A DNA stretch of 64,000 nt, taken from Girardinichthys multiradiatus. Its lineage: Eukaryota > Chordata > Actinopteri > Cyprinodontiformes > Goodeidae. The notes beneath the pieces are model-generated. The model did not search any database. It was not told the DNA's origin and worked only from the letters and a program-made list of their open reading frames with translations. Numbering within the stretch: the first letter of the stretch is position 1; each line of letters begins with the position of its first letter. The position numbers and the translations under genes were made by a program. The stretch lies in contig NC_061818.1 of the NCBI RefSeq assembly GCF_021462225.1, forward strand, positions 14,419,276 through 14,483,275, in the 5' to 3' direction. Shown piece after piece: positions 1 through 11,500 of the stretch.

Positions 1-59
1 AAGATCAAAAGTATTTTTTTAGGATTAAATGTAAAAGAACAACACAAGCTAGTGCATAA

Positions 60-800
60 TTATGTTGAAGGAAAATAAGAGATAGTTATTTTAAGCTGTT
101 CCAAGAAGGTCTAAGAGGGTTGTTATTGACCATTAGTGAACAAACAGCATGGTGAAGACCTAGGAACACAGCAGGCAGGTCAGGGAGAAGGTTTTAGAGA
201 TGTTTAGAACAGGTTTAGATTATAAAATAATATCTCAAGCTTTGAACATCTTAATAAGCACTGTTTATCATCTGGAAACAGAAAGAGGTACAACTGCAAA
301 TCTACCAAGATGCAGCCGTTGACCTAAACCGACAAGCAGTGCAAGGAGAGGGTTATTTAGAGAAGCAGCCAAGAGACTCAGGGAAACTCTGGAGGAGCTA
401 CTTGAGAGCCACAGCTCAGGTGGAGAACTTGCTGGAAGAAGAGTTACAGAGAGTCATTATTGAAAGACATCCATAAGTCTCTCACAGCAAAGATGTGGAT
501 GAAGGTCCTCTCGTAAGATGAGAGCAAAATTGAACTTTTTGTCCTACATGCAAAATGGTTTGTCTGCCTGAAAACGAACACTCCGCATTCCAATGGGTAA
601 ACATGGTGGTGGCAGCATCATGCTGTAGGAATGTTTTTCTTTGGCAGGGGCAGGGAAGTGAAAATGTATGCAGCTAAGTACAGGGCAATCGTAGAAGAAA
701 ACTTGCCTGAGGCTGCAAAATAACAGCAAGCCTAAACATACAGCCAGAGCTACAATGAAATGGTTTAGTTGTCTAAGCATGAGTTAGAATGGCCTTGTCA
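60..800 (+). mobile_element. Degenerate Tc1-like transposon relic
   Basis: A decayed Tc1/mariner transposase region reads on the + strand. The hallmark segment near 602-632 encodes the [14 protein letters not shown] motif (catggtggtggcagcatcat). It is followed by remnants of the 'KYRAI.EENL' segment near 675-705 and the 'PKHTARA' segment near 730-755. Frames are broken throughout and no terminal repeats are clear. Boundaries are approximate. Confidence 0.6.
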
Positions 801-883
801 AAGTAAAGTTTTCATAAGAAAAGGAAACATGGATTAAAGTGACGGAAGTGACCTTCATTTGTAATTCTTTTTCCTGGTCACAG

Positions 884-1087
884 GTTACAGGGGAAAGGTA
901 CTGCCGAGCCCAACAGGAGGCGCGCCACGCATCGCTCACATACCTGTGTTTGCTAGTGTCCACCAGGAACCACCTGGCCCTGCATAACCTCTACCATGGC
1001 AAGGGAGAGCGCAGCCCTGAAGAGGTGGCCGGCCTAGTGGGGCTCAGGCTGCCCACACAGCCTGGAGGGAAAGGCTGGGAGAAGTGA
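884..1087 (+). CDS. Terminal coding exon of an unidentified gene entering from the left
   Basis: An open frame follows a plausible acceptor (ttcctggtcacag at 871-883) and runs 67 codons to a TGA at 1085-1087. The peptide begins VTGERYCRAQQEAR and ends GGKGWEK. The stretch is GC-rich compared with its AT-rich surroundings and its codon use looks like a real vertebrate exon. The reading assumes phase 0 at the acceptor; a second AG 7 bases downstream is also possible. I do not recognise the family. It should be the 3' end of a + strand gene whose other exons lie outside the window. It could instead be chance open frame. Confidence 0.45.
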   Translation, partial: VTGERYCRAQQEARHASLTYLCLLVSTRNHLALHNLYHGKGERSPEEVAGLVGLRLPTQPGGKGWEK

Positions 1088-1560
1088 GGACATGGGAATG
1101 TCAGTCCGTGGGAGAAAATCCTGAAACTCTCCTGGTATTACCTGTGTGAATAGCTGTTGTATCTGGTCTCATACAGCTGGCCTCACGTAATTTAAACTAC
1201 ATATATGTAGTTGACCAGGGTCTGCTGGTTGTGACACTGTCGAATGAGGAAACCTGACTTCATTCTGTTGAGCAACCATTGTTCAAAGTGAAGGAAAATA
1301 TGTGAACTGATAAAAGTTTCATCTAAAATCAAACCCTTGTTGATACAGCCTTTGTTTTAGTTGTGTTAATGTCTAATAGCAGCTCATCAATAACACTGAA
1401 TATACCATCACTTGGTGCATGTCTCTCATTTCAAGTTAATCACCTGAACAGTTGGTGCAAAGGTTAGAATAACTGGCTGTGTTTAAGTATGTGTATGAAT
1501 GAACAGGCTAAAATAAATGTCAATCTTTATGTTACTAATTGTCTAATTAATCATTATTTT
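1088..1560. other. Probable 3' UTR / intergenic, no gene seen
   Basis: AT-rich sequence follows the stop at 1087. AATAAA-like hexamers near 1510 and 1971 could serve the upstream exon as polyadenylation signals. No other coding signal was seen. Confidence 0.4.
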
Positions 1561-1589
1561 GCTTTTTTTAGATTTTTTTTTTTGGGTGT

Positions 1590-1770
1590 GACACTATTGG
1601 TCTTTATTTTTTGCTGTTATTTTTTCAAAAGTAGGCAGACAGGAAGTGGGGTGGAGAGAGGTGGAATAACATGCAGCAGAGGCCTCCGGGGTCGGGACTC
1701 AAACCCGGGACAGCTGCGGAGAGAACTCCATATATGGGCGGCGAGCTCTACCGCTACACCACGCCCCGGT
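1590..1770 (-). repeat. tRNA-derived SINE, copy 1
   Basis: On the minus strand the sequence starts with a tRNA-like head. An A-box-like stretch reads tggtgtagcggtagagct, and a B box (gggtttgagtcc) lies about 50 bp downstream. A body follows containing ctgtctgcctacttttg and a T-rich tail. A second copy with the same body (acaggaaatgggggcggag) lies at 10700-10866. The pair confirms a dispersed element rather than a tRNA gene, because no cloverleaf stems pair. Confidence 0.7.
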
Positions 1771-2989
1771 ACTTGGCTTTTTAAGCTGATACCTTTCCAG
1801 CGAGGTTTCCAGTGTTTGAACTTTAGGATATGACCTCAAACCTTTTTTTGTGTTGTTGCTGCCAAATGTAAAGTATGCATATTTAATTTATTCAAAAGAT
1901 GCCATTTTTCCTTTGTAATATTTGGTATCAACTTTGTAAAATGTTTTTAACTGCATCCCAAATTCTTTTTAAATAAACTTGTAAGTGTAGCGGTGTGGAC
2001 AAAGGTTCTGCAGGTGACTCGGATGTGCTTGCATTTTTGTAGACGTTTTCTATGTTTCTATGGTTTACTGAGGAAAACTTAAAAACATCTCATACGTTTC
2101 AGAAACATTTAATTAGCAGATGCATCCTTTTTATGTAGAAATAATAACATTGTCTGGGTTGCTTTGTGGTCTTAGGTTTGCCCAATTCAGTTCTATGTCC
2201 AGAATTTCAGTATTATGTCTTAAATAACAATTTGTCGTGTCATAAATCTGCCCCTCTTTTCATTGCTGCTTGGATCAATCTTAACAACATGCACCTTTCT
2301 GCTCTGGAAACGGGTTTATTTCCTCTTCAAAATCTAGATGTTACGCCATTCTCTACTGGCTGCTCTGTCATGGGAAAGTGTGATTTTTAACAAGGCTTGT
2401 CTAAAACCTGTAGTTTGTAATCGTTACAATGCTTATTGGATCCTGTAAGAAGGAAATAAGTTGAGTAAGTCATGTCTAAATGCACTGAAGTCACATTTTA
2501 GAGCAGCGTAAGGCCACAGTGTCATAATTACCTTCCTTACATAAAGTAAGTTGGGTATTATTTAAGAAGTTATTTGTTTCAATTCATTTAGGCTTTGAAT
2601 TCATTTAATGATGTCCTAAAAGGGTTCTGGGTCTGAATCCTGGCAGGGGAGCCGTTCAGCATGTAGTTTGTATGTTGGCTCTGGGTTCTGTAGGTTCGTC
2701 CCATGGTCCAAAACCTACATGTTAGGTTTAGTGGGGGTTCAGGTTATGAATGCATGTGTTCATTGTTGTTTGTCCTGTGTCTCTGTGTTGCCCTTCAATA
2801 GATTGTCCAGGGTGTACTCCACCTCGTTCCCATTCAGCGCTGGAGAAAGGTACAAGAACCCCAAATCAGAACCTAAATCCACCACTCTGCTATGTCATAT
2901 TTTGGGTTAAAGAAAACAGTTAATAAAACCTAAGTCATTATTTTAGGCTCACATGTAAATTATTTTCTAAAAACTAAGGGAAAATCAAG

Positions 2990-3180
2990 GAAATGAAATC
3001 TGTAGCCAGCAAGGTCAGGTCAGTTTATTTGTATGGAATAATTCTTACACAAAGATGTTTAAAATGGTTTACAGGAAAATAAAGGAACAATAATAAAATT
3101 ACATTTGAAACAAGATACACGTTAAAATAAAAATGTCAAATTTAGGCACCACACAAAAGCAGAAAAAGATTACCACTAAT
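2990..3180 (-). repeat. L2-type LINE 3' end relic
   Basis: The stretch around 3019-3110 (gtttatttgtatggaa through tttacaggaaaat) resembles the common teleost L2 3' end, which is also seen at 20066-20238. There is no coding content. Confidence 0.45.
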
Positions 3181-3839
3181 AAATAGCCAAAACTTAAAGG
3201 AATCTTTGACCTTCTAGGGAAACCTGCAATAAACAGGTATACTCCTGGTTTAAAGGAAACCGTTTCTGCTCATCTCCAGTTTTTAGAGAGTTGCTTGGTG
3301 TTTTGGAAAAGGTTGATCTTATTGAGAATTTTGATGTGGATTGTACCAGGAGTCATGATGGTGTTCACATTTTCTTCTCCACACAAATTATTTTCTCAGA
3401 TATCTCCAACAACTAGAAGGATTCAACTGTACCACTCCGAAGGTGTTTGTACCTCCTGTGAAATTTCAGTCTGTCCTCGATGCTTTTCTTGGACATAATT
3501 AATGTTTTTGCTTGTCTTCATAATACTACTGTCAAAAAGTTTTTACCTCACTGTGTGTGTAGGTGCATTCCTGCTGCCTGTGTAAGTAAGCTCTGCACTG
3601 GTGGTGAGACTTTAATGTTGCACACTCCTCAGCAGGAGCCATCCTGGCACTTGCTTGCTGGAGACACTTGGACATCCTGAAGCCTTCATCACTGGAATCT
3701 CTCACCATTAAGTTTTGATAATACAAAACCTGTTCTTTGATGCAAAATTATGGTGAATATACACTTTCTTTTAAAGGCAAAGAAAGTACAAAAACAAGAA
3801 AATGATTGTAACCAACTTCTTTTATAGAATTAGGTCTGA

Positions 3840-4300
3840 TGCAGTCAAGCTGGCTTGAGTTGATTGGAAAATGTATGAAGCTAAATACGGGGCAATAAAG
3901 GAAAAATATCTATAAGCCTGCCAAACACTTTCCACTGGGGCAGGGGTTTCCCTTTCAGCAGGACAACAACCCTAAAGATACAGCCAGAGCTGCAAATGAA
4001 TGGTTTAGATCAGAACATATTTATGCATTAGAATGGTCCAGTCAAAAGTCTAGGCTTATATCCATTTGAAAATCTGGGGCAAGACTTTCCAGATGTACAC
4101 TGGGAACATCAGATCTCACGAGCATGATTTATCCCTACAAAGGGGGGAGTTTCTAGATGTGCAAAATTAGACCAGGCATACCCCAAAAGATTTGCTCAGG
4201 AGAGCGTTGAATCATTTATGATTGTAAGTAAAGATTTGTGTCACTGTGAACGGTATTTTATGTGGGGCTTGTATATCACAGGTTGCTTTTCTATTATTAA
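3840..4300 (+). mobile_element. Degenerate Tc1-like transposon relic
   Basis: Fragments of the transposase core are recognisable on the + strand. The 'YEAKYGAI' region lies near 3875-3900. The second catalytic-Asp region (ttcagcaggacaacaaccct) lies near 3954-3973. The 'ARAANEWF' segment lies near 3985-4010. All frames are broken. Confidence 0.55.
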
Positions 4301-5265
4301 AAGTGTATGTTCAAAACTCAAATTGTATTGCTTTCAAAAAAGCCCTCATTTGCAAATAGATGGAGTACCCAAATGTTTCTCATCCGTCCTTTGACCGTGC
4401 TCTTTCCTGACTGGTGGTTTTTGACATGGGCTACATGGGCAGTTGCCAAGGGCGTCATTAGACATGGGGGATCCTTAGTACAACCTATCTGTCAGTTGTG
4501 CCCTGAGCAAGTTTTCTATTGTTTTTGTGCATATGCCTGTCAAAGATTGGTTAGCACCCCTGTGTGTTGAGTAGGGGTCCCCTGTTTGCTGCTAGGACAG
4601 AGAGCCAAGGTTAAGCACTTTGTGGAGAGTTGCTCTCCATTTTATCCTGCTCGAGAATCTCAGATAATTTCTCACATTTTAAGTGTTTGGAAGGTTAGGA
4701 GAAGGCTGGTCTCATCCAGGGTGCCATTCATGCAAGGACCACCACTGTTTCCTGACCTGCATTATCAAATTCACCCCCCCGCCTCACACACACATAATTT
4801 TACCCTTTCCCTTTTTCTGCTCTTAATGTGCAGTGGTGACTAACGTTGCCTTCAGTGTGAATTAAAATAGACTAACCCTGGAGCAAAGCAGCTCACAGTG
4901 GCACAGGGGGAGCAAGATGTGCGCTCATGTACAACCCAAACTTCACATGCACAAACACAGCTGGGCGAATTAAACTCCAAATGAATCGTGACAAACGAAC
5001 CGCTAGTGTCAAAATTGATTTTCCACAGATACAAGAAGCAATTACTATCCGTCTTCTGATCCTACCATCCTGGAACAGGCATCCGTGACAAACAATGAGA
5101 GAGGAGGCTGAGCAAAGTGGCGCTGAAGGTTTGTAACTTTCACACAGGTAGAAGCTGGAAGACGTGTCTGTTTCTATATTGGTGGTTTGAGTAAACGTTT
5201 TAACCAAGTCAGCGCAACTTGGACTATTCTGAGAGGAATATATGTTGGAAAATGAGTCACGTTAG

Positions 5266-5555
5266 GTGGTGATGCGCGTCAAGCTTGGAGGAGAAGAGCG
5301 GAAGGCGGGGACAGTGTGGAGGCTGCTTTGGTCATTGGTTTGTCAAAGGTGCAGACGCTCAGCACCGTCTTCCTCCAAAAAGGGGAGGAAAACAGCTGTT
5401 GAGGGAGTTCACAGAGACGAAGTGCTGCGTGTTGTTGATGATTTGCAATCACAGACTGTCTCTCCAGGGAGCTGGTTGCTAGAAAAAAGGGAGAGCAACA
5501 CCTTTTTTAAAAAAGGGCAAGGAGCGAAGAGAGGAGAAGTGACCAATCCGAAGCA
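5266..5555 (+). promoter_or_regulatory. Upstream / 5' UTR region of hebp1
   Basis: This GC-richer stretch precedes the hebp1 start codon and carries no transposon signature, unlike most flanking DNA. No TATA box is evident. It is the likely promoter and 5' UTR, but the transcription start cannot be placed. Confidence 0.35.
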
Positions 5556-8507
5556 ATGTTCGGCATGATCAGAAATTCGCTCTTCGGAAATTCCGAGGAG
5601 ACCGAGTACAAAGTCCTCAGCAGCGAGACTAAGGTAAGCCTCACAGAGACAGCTCCATCACCAGCTGTGCGCTTTTCGATGTTTGCGCAATTATTAGGCA
5701 CAGAATTCCTGCTACCCTAAAACGTTGAAACATTTCTGTGATTCCCTTTTCAAACTCCCAACTTTAAAATTAGATACATGTAGTAGTATTTACGTGGAAT
5801 AATTTTCTTTGCAAGCTCTCACAGCTCCTGTCACCTTGGCAGAGAGTCGGACAATAGGCTTGTGATTGCTTGTGACCTAGAAGGATACCTGGTGACCCAC
5901 AGTGTGGGGAAATAAAGGAGCCCCGAGGTTCTGTGCCGGTCAACAAGGCAGACGTGAATAATGATGAAAAGGAGGGGGGGGTTCTATATGGTGATGCTAT
6001 ATTTAGGACTGTACATCTCCCTGAACACATCATCGCCACCGTGAATCATGGCAGCATCATGCTTTGTGCACTTTTTTTCAGGCTGTATAGATGGGAAGGT
6101 GCTGGAACTTAATTCAGGGCAATTCTGCAAAAAAACTTTTAAAAGGCTGCAAAAGACTTGAAACTGGGGTGGAGGTTCATCTTACACCATGACAAAGACT
6201 CTTAACATGCATCTAAATGTAATCAAGATGCTGGAAAAACATGAAAATGCTCGGATAGAGCTTTAGCTTTTTTGCCAGGAAGAACGGGCAAAAACGTGCC
6301 AAGATGTGCAACTGAGTACATTATTTGTAGAACCACCTTTTGCTGCAAGTCTTGTGGGGTATGCCTTAACCAGCATTGATTTTGATGTGTAATATATTTT
6401 TTTCAAAGCTATGTATAATTTTCCTTCCACTTCACAATTATGCACTACTTTGTTGCTTATCCAGGAAATCACCCTCAACCCTACCGTGAAACATGGTGGT
6501 GGCAGCATCATGCTGTGGGGATGCTTTACTTCAGAATGGATCAGGAAGCCGGTAAGAGTTGAAGATCCTCGTTCATCTCTGGGACCAAAGTGCAGTCCCC
6601 AATAGTCTAATGTAATTTTATAGGGATGAAGCTTGGTTATTGGGCCAGTGTTAAAATTGTGTTAGCTTAAGGTCAAAAGTTAGGCATTTAATTATAATAA
6701 TTTAATGTTAAGGTTAGCGATAAGAGCATGCACCTTGTCAGTGGAGGGAACCTATGGGGCTATATTTTCACATCTCTGTGTGGATTCATGAGTCCACAAT
6801 AGATGCATTAAATGACCCTGCCTTGGAAGAAGATACATCTCAGCCTATGAGCTTCGACCTTGTGTCCAAATTCCAACCAAATACCTGTTGATTTGAGGTG
6901 AATATAAATAATTTAGAGGCATACCCCCTTATGCGTTATTTCACCTCATTTGTGCAATGCACCTGTCACACTGATAGCAAGCTAGACCCTCAGTAGGATT
7001 CTACCACTGCCATGCTTGACAGACAGAACAGTTAAGATTTTAACGCCTAGCCTTGACTCCCCTAAAGATTGTTCTAGTCATTGAGGCCAAATAGCTCAAT
7101 CTTTGTCCCATTTGAACTTGTTAATGTGGGTAGCTGCAAATATTAGTTGAGCTTGAAGGTGTTGATTATGGAACAGGGCCTGGTTTCACCCTCTCAGTCT
7201 ATTGTAATGTAAAACTTGCTTCACTGTGGGCAGTGACACTGGTGTTCCAGTATCTTCCAGCTAGTGGCAGGCTTGAGTCTTGAATGTTCCTGGGTTGTTC
7301 TTGAACGTCCAAACTAATTTTCTTTCATCTGAGGAGGACGATTTGGCTCAGATGGTTGAATCTAAAGCTGGCTAATATTGAGTTTCCACAGTGGCACCAA
7401 CCGTAAACTCGAACCGAAAAATGATGTGCTATGCTAAAAAGTAGTCAAACCAATTTAAGTGAACTCTGTTGAGAAGAATAGTCAGAATTATGATGGAAGC
7501 TTCAAACTCAAATGCATCCCTAACCGTTCAGATTCAATACGACATTAATTCCATAAGGTTGTATGTAAACTTTTCACAGGCATTGTTTATGTCTTTCTTA
7601 AGGACCAACAATGAACCTCATCCTCCCTGGATTGTAGATGTTCATATGCAGCATGTATTGCTTTGTTTTGAAAGTCCCTTTGTTCGTTTATCTCCCAAAC
7701 AAAAGATAACTTCTGAGTGGGAGACAAAGAGATAAAAAAAGGATTTCCATTTCACATGAGAGAACATGGCCCACACTGACACACACACACACACACACTG
7801 ACAGATAGATCTGTTTTGACACAGCCAAGTGCACGTCTTGTAAAGATGGGATATTTAAAAAGGACTCTTGAAGCCAGCTGTTGTTTAATCCTGCATGGCA
7901 ATAACAGCTCTTCTGTGTATCCAAAACAATATTTATCTCCACAGCTGTCAAGTGGCTGTTAGTTTATAAGCTGATTATTTATATAATAGATACAGGATTT
8001 AGAATTTAACGCCTGCTTTGAGAAATGGATTTTATAATGGTTTAGATCAGAACCAGTTCAGCTGCACTTAATTTTGTCAAAGGGGCCAAAATTCCAGCAA
8101 ATTATTGTAATAAACCTGTGACTTTGGAGACAGTTAAAAAACATCTCTCACCCATTATTCTGACAGCAAACTGAAAAAAAATGTTGGTTATCCTAAATGA
8201 CTGAAAACAGGAAATGTTTGGTTTCATGTCACACGTCGAGAGAAAAGGGATTTTTATACACTCCATGTCCATATCTGGTTTCATTTGTATAAAGCACCTG
8301 TCTGACACTTCTAATTAAAACTAACAGTTACAGATGAGATGCTGGGTGGGGCATATTCACACATTCACAGCTGAACAACACCAGCAACAGTGGGTGAAAC
8401 CGAGGATAAATCCTGCTAAGCTAATGAGCACAGAATATTGTTTTAAACCAAAACCATGGAGTTTTTTCTTTATTATTATTAGTTAGTTGTTAGAGAGAGA
8501 GAGAGAG

Positions 8508-8553
<46 letters not shown>

Positions 8554-11500
8554 CAAAAGCACTCTTTCAGGGCACAGGCTAATTACAATGTACATGCTGA
8601 CATAGGCACACACAGGCTCACAGCCCGTATGCACACGACAAATTAATTGCAATGTTGCACAGATGAGGGTCTCTGCTTTCTTGTCAGCCTGCACAACTTT
8701 AATGTTGTCCCCAGTGACAAGTTCTACAGTGCTAACTCTTTAATTGCAATACGGTTGCCGCTGTACCTGTCACAAGTTACAGCTCCATGATAGCATAGTG
8801 TTATCCTGTTTTCAAATTGGAATTTACTCAGTGGAAAGTTAGCCCTGGAGGAAAGGTTGTTCAAGATCTTTATAAAATGCAGTTTGAAAAGGGGATTGAA
8901 AGATACAAATTTATTTTACAGGATGAAGACCCCATAATCTGCATGATACTTCTTAGCTTTGAATGTTGCTCATGGGGAAAGAAAATAGTCACAAAATGTC
9001 CAGATACGAATAAAAACATGAAGTACAAATTAAGTCTTGAACATAGTTCCGCTGTTTCATTTAGTGCTACAGGTGTCACACTACGAGCAACATTCATCTG
9101 CAAGATAATAAACTGCAACAGCCAGCAGTTTATTTCCAAAGCATAAGAAAAATTTTGTAGCAATATTATGCTAATTAGTTCCAAGTTACACTGTGAAGAA
9201 AACCCCAGAAACTACTGTACATAATAGAGTGATTATGCTGCACATTAACCCCACTTAGTCATCTATTTTTAATGCAGATGTTTGTGTAAGTTGTTTATAT
9301 GTCTCCTCAATGCCTCTGCACTATTATGTAAGAGCACACATCCCTGGCCCATAATTCTCTGCGAGCTCACTGAACCCTAAAGAGCAGAACAAGACATTTA
9401 ATCAGAGCAGTGAAAATATGGTTCATCTGGGTCTGCCCACTGTGGGTTTTTTTTTGCCCACACACAGATATGCATCAAGGATTTATTGGGGTTGGGCCAA
9501 CTCAAGTGGAGTATAACTGTGAATTTGAAGAAAATGAATGCACTGCCATCAAATTATTTCACAAATATCATCTGAAAAGTATGGCGTGCATTTGTATTTG
9601 GGCTCCCTACTTTCTGGAGCCACCTTATTTTCCTACAAATACAGATACAAGCCTTTTGATGTATGTTTCTGCCAGCTTCGCACATCTTGACACTGAATGT
9701 TTTGCCTGTTCTTGTCCCGGCGGAAAGTAAACCTCAGAAACTGCCTGACCACTTTTTCAGCCTCTTACAGGTTTTCTTCTCAGGTTGGTCTATATTTAGC
9801 TCTATCCGATTCCCAATCAACTCTGACCAGCTTCCCTGTCCCTGAAAAAGAAAAGCATTCCCATAGCATGATGCTGCCACCACCATGTTTAACTATGGGG
9901 AAGGTGTGCTCATTATGTGCATCGTTAGTTTATTTACCCAAAATAGCATTTTGCATGTACAGTCAAGCAGTTCAGTTTTGATCAAGTTAGACCAGAGCAC
10001 CTTCTTCCATATGTTTGCTGTGTCTCTTCTACACGCCTGCAAACAGGACTTCTTAAGACGTTTTTCTCATCACCCTTCCATAAAGGCCAGATTTGGAGAG
10101 TACATGACTAATAATTGTCTTGTCAACAGGACTTGATGCATTTGCAGCTCCTCCAGAGGTACCATGGGCCAATTAGAAGACTTCTGAATATTATTGGTTA
10201 CACTAGATTTTAGTGTACCAGAGTAAAGGGGGCTGAGTACAAATACACATCAATTTTTTCTGATTCTTTTTTTTTCCATTTTAGATTTTTTTCGTGGCAC
10301 TAGTGACTTTTATTTTCATTCATTCATTCATTCATTTTCTACCGCTTATTCCATAGTGGGTCGCGGGGGAGCTGGTGCCTATCTCCAGCAGTCTATGGGC
10401 GAGAGGCAGGGTACACCCTGGACAAGTCGCCAGTCCATCGCAGGGCAACACACATACAACCATGCACACACTCATTCACACACCTAAGGGCAATTTAGAG
10501 TGACCAATTAACCTAACAGGCATGTCTTTGGACTGTGGGAGGAAGCCAGAGTACCCGGTGAGAACCCACGCATGCACGGGGAGAACATGCAAACTCCATG
10601 CAGAAAGACCCCCAGTCGGGAATCGAACCCAGGACCTTCTTGCTGCAAGGCAACAGTGCTACCAACTGCACCACCATGCAGCCCTGCAGACTTTTATTTT
10701 TCCCAGTATTTTTTGACAGTAGTTAGACAGGAAATGGGGGCGGAGAGAGAGGATAAGATATGTGGCAAATGTTGCCAGGGCTGGGACTCAAACCTGGGAT
10801 GGCCGCGTCAAGGACTAAAGCCTCCGTATATGGGTTTACCGCCTACACCACCTGTGTTGTGCCCCATTTGTTCTGATTTTGATTTGTAAATACGCTACCG
10901 GTCAAAAGTTTTAGAACGCCTTTCTCATTTAATGGTTTTCTTTATGTTTATGACTATTTACATTGTATTTTGATTCTCACTGAAGGCATCAAAACTATGA
11001 ATGAATACATATGGGATTATGTTGCAAACAAAAAATTGTAAAAGAACTTTAAATATGTTTTGTATTCCAGATTCCTTACAGTAGCCGCCCTTTGCATTTA
11101 TGACTGAAATATTAACCCTTGGCCATCTCTCAGTGAACGTCCTGGAAGTTCTTTCTAGACTCTTTGGAAAACAATTCCAGGTGACCACCTCATGAAGCTC
11201 AAGGAGAGTATGCAAAGAGAGCAAAGCAGTAATTAAAGCAAAGGGTGACTATTTGGAAGAATCTAAAATATACAAATGTTTTTTTCACACTTTTTGTTTA
11301 CTACATAATTCCATGTGTGTTCATGCATAGCTTTGTTGTCTTTGGTGAGAATCTACAATGTAAATAGTCATAAAAATAAAGAAACCCATAAAGTGAGAAA
11401 GTGTATCTAAAACGTTTGAGTGAAATGAATAATTAATAGTTTAGAGTTAATAGTTTAAATTGCTGCTATCATCTAAATTCAACCTCTTCTCTACTTTCTT

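Noticed and set aside
1680..1768. Possible tRNA gene
   Set aside because: A and B boxes are present but the acceptor and anticodon stems do not pair, and the unit recurs with a common body, so it is a SINE.
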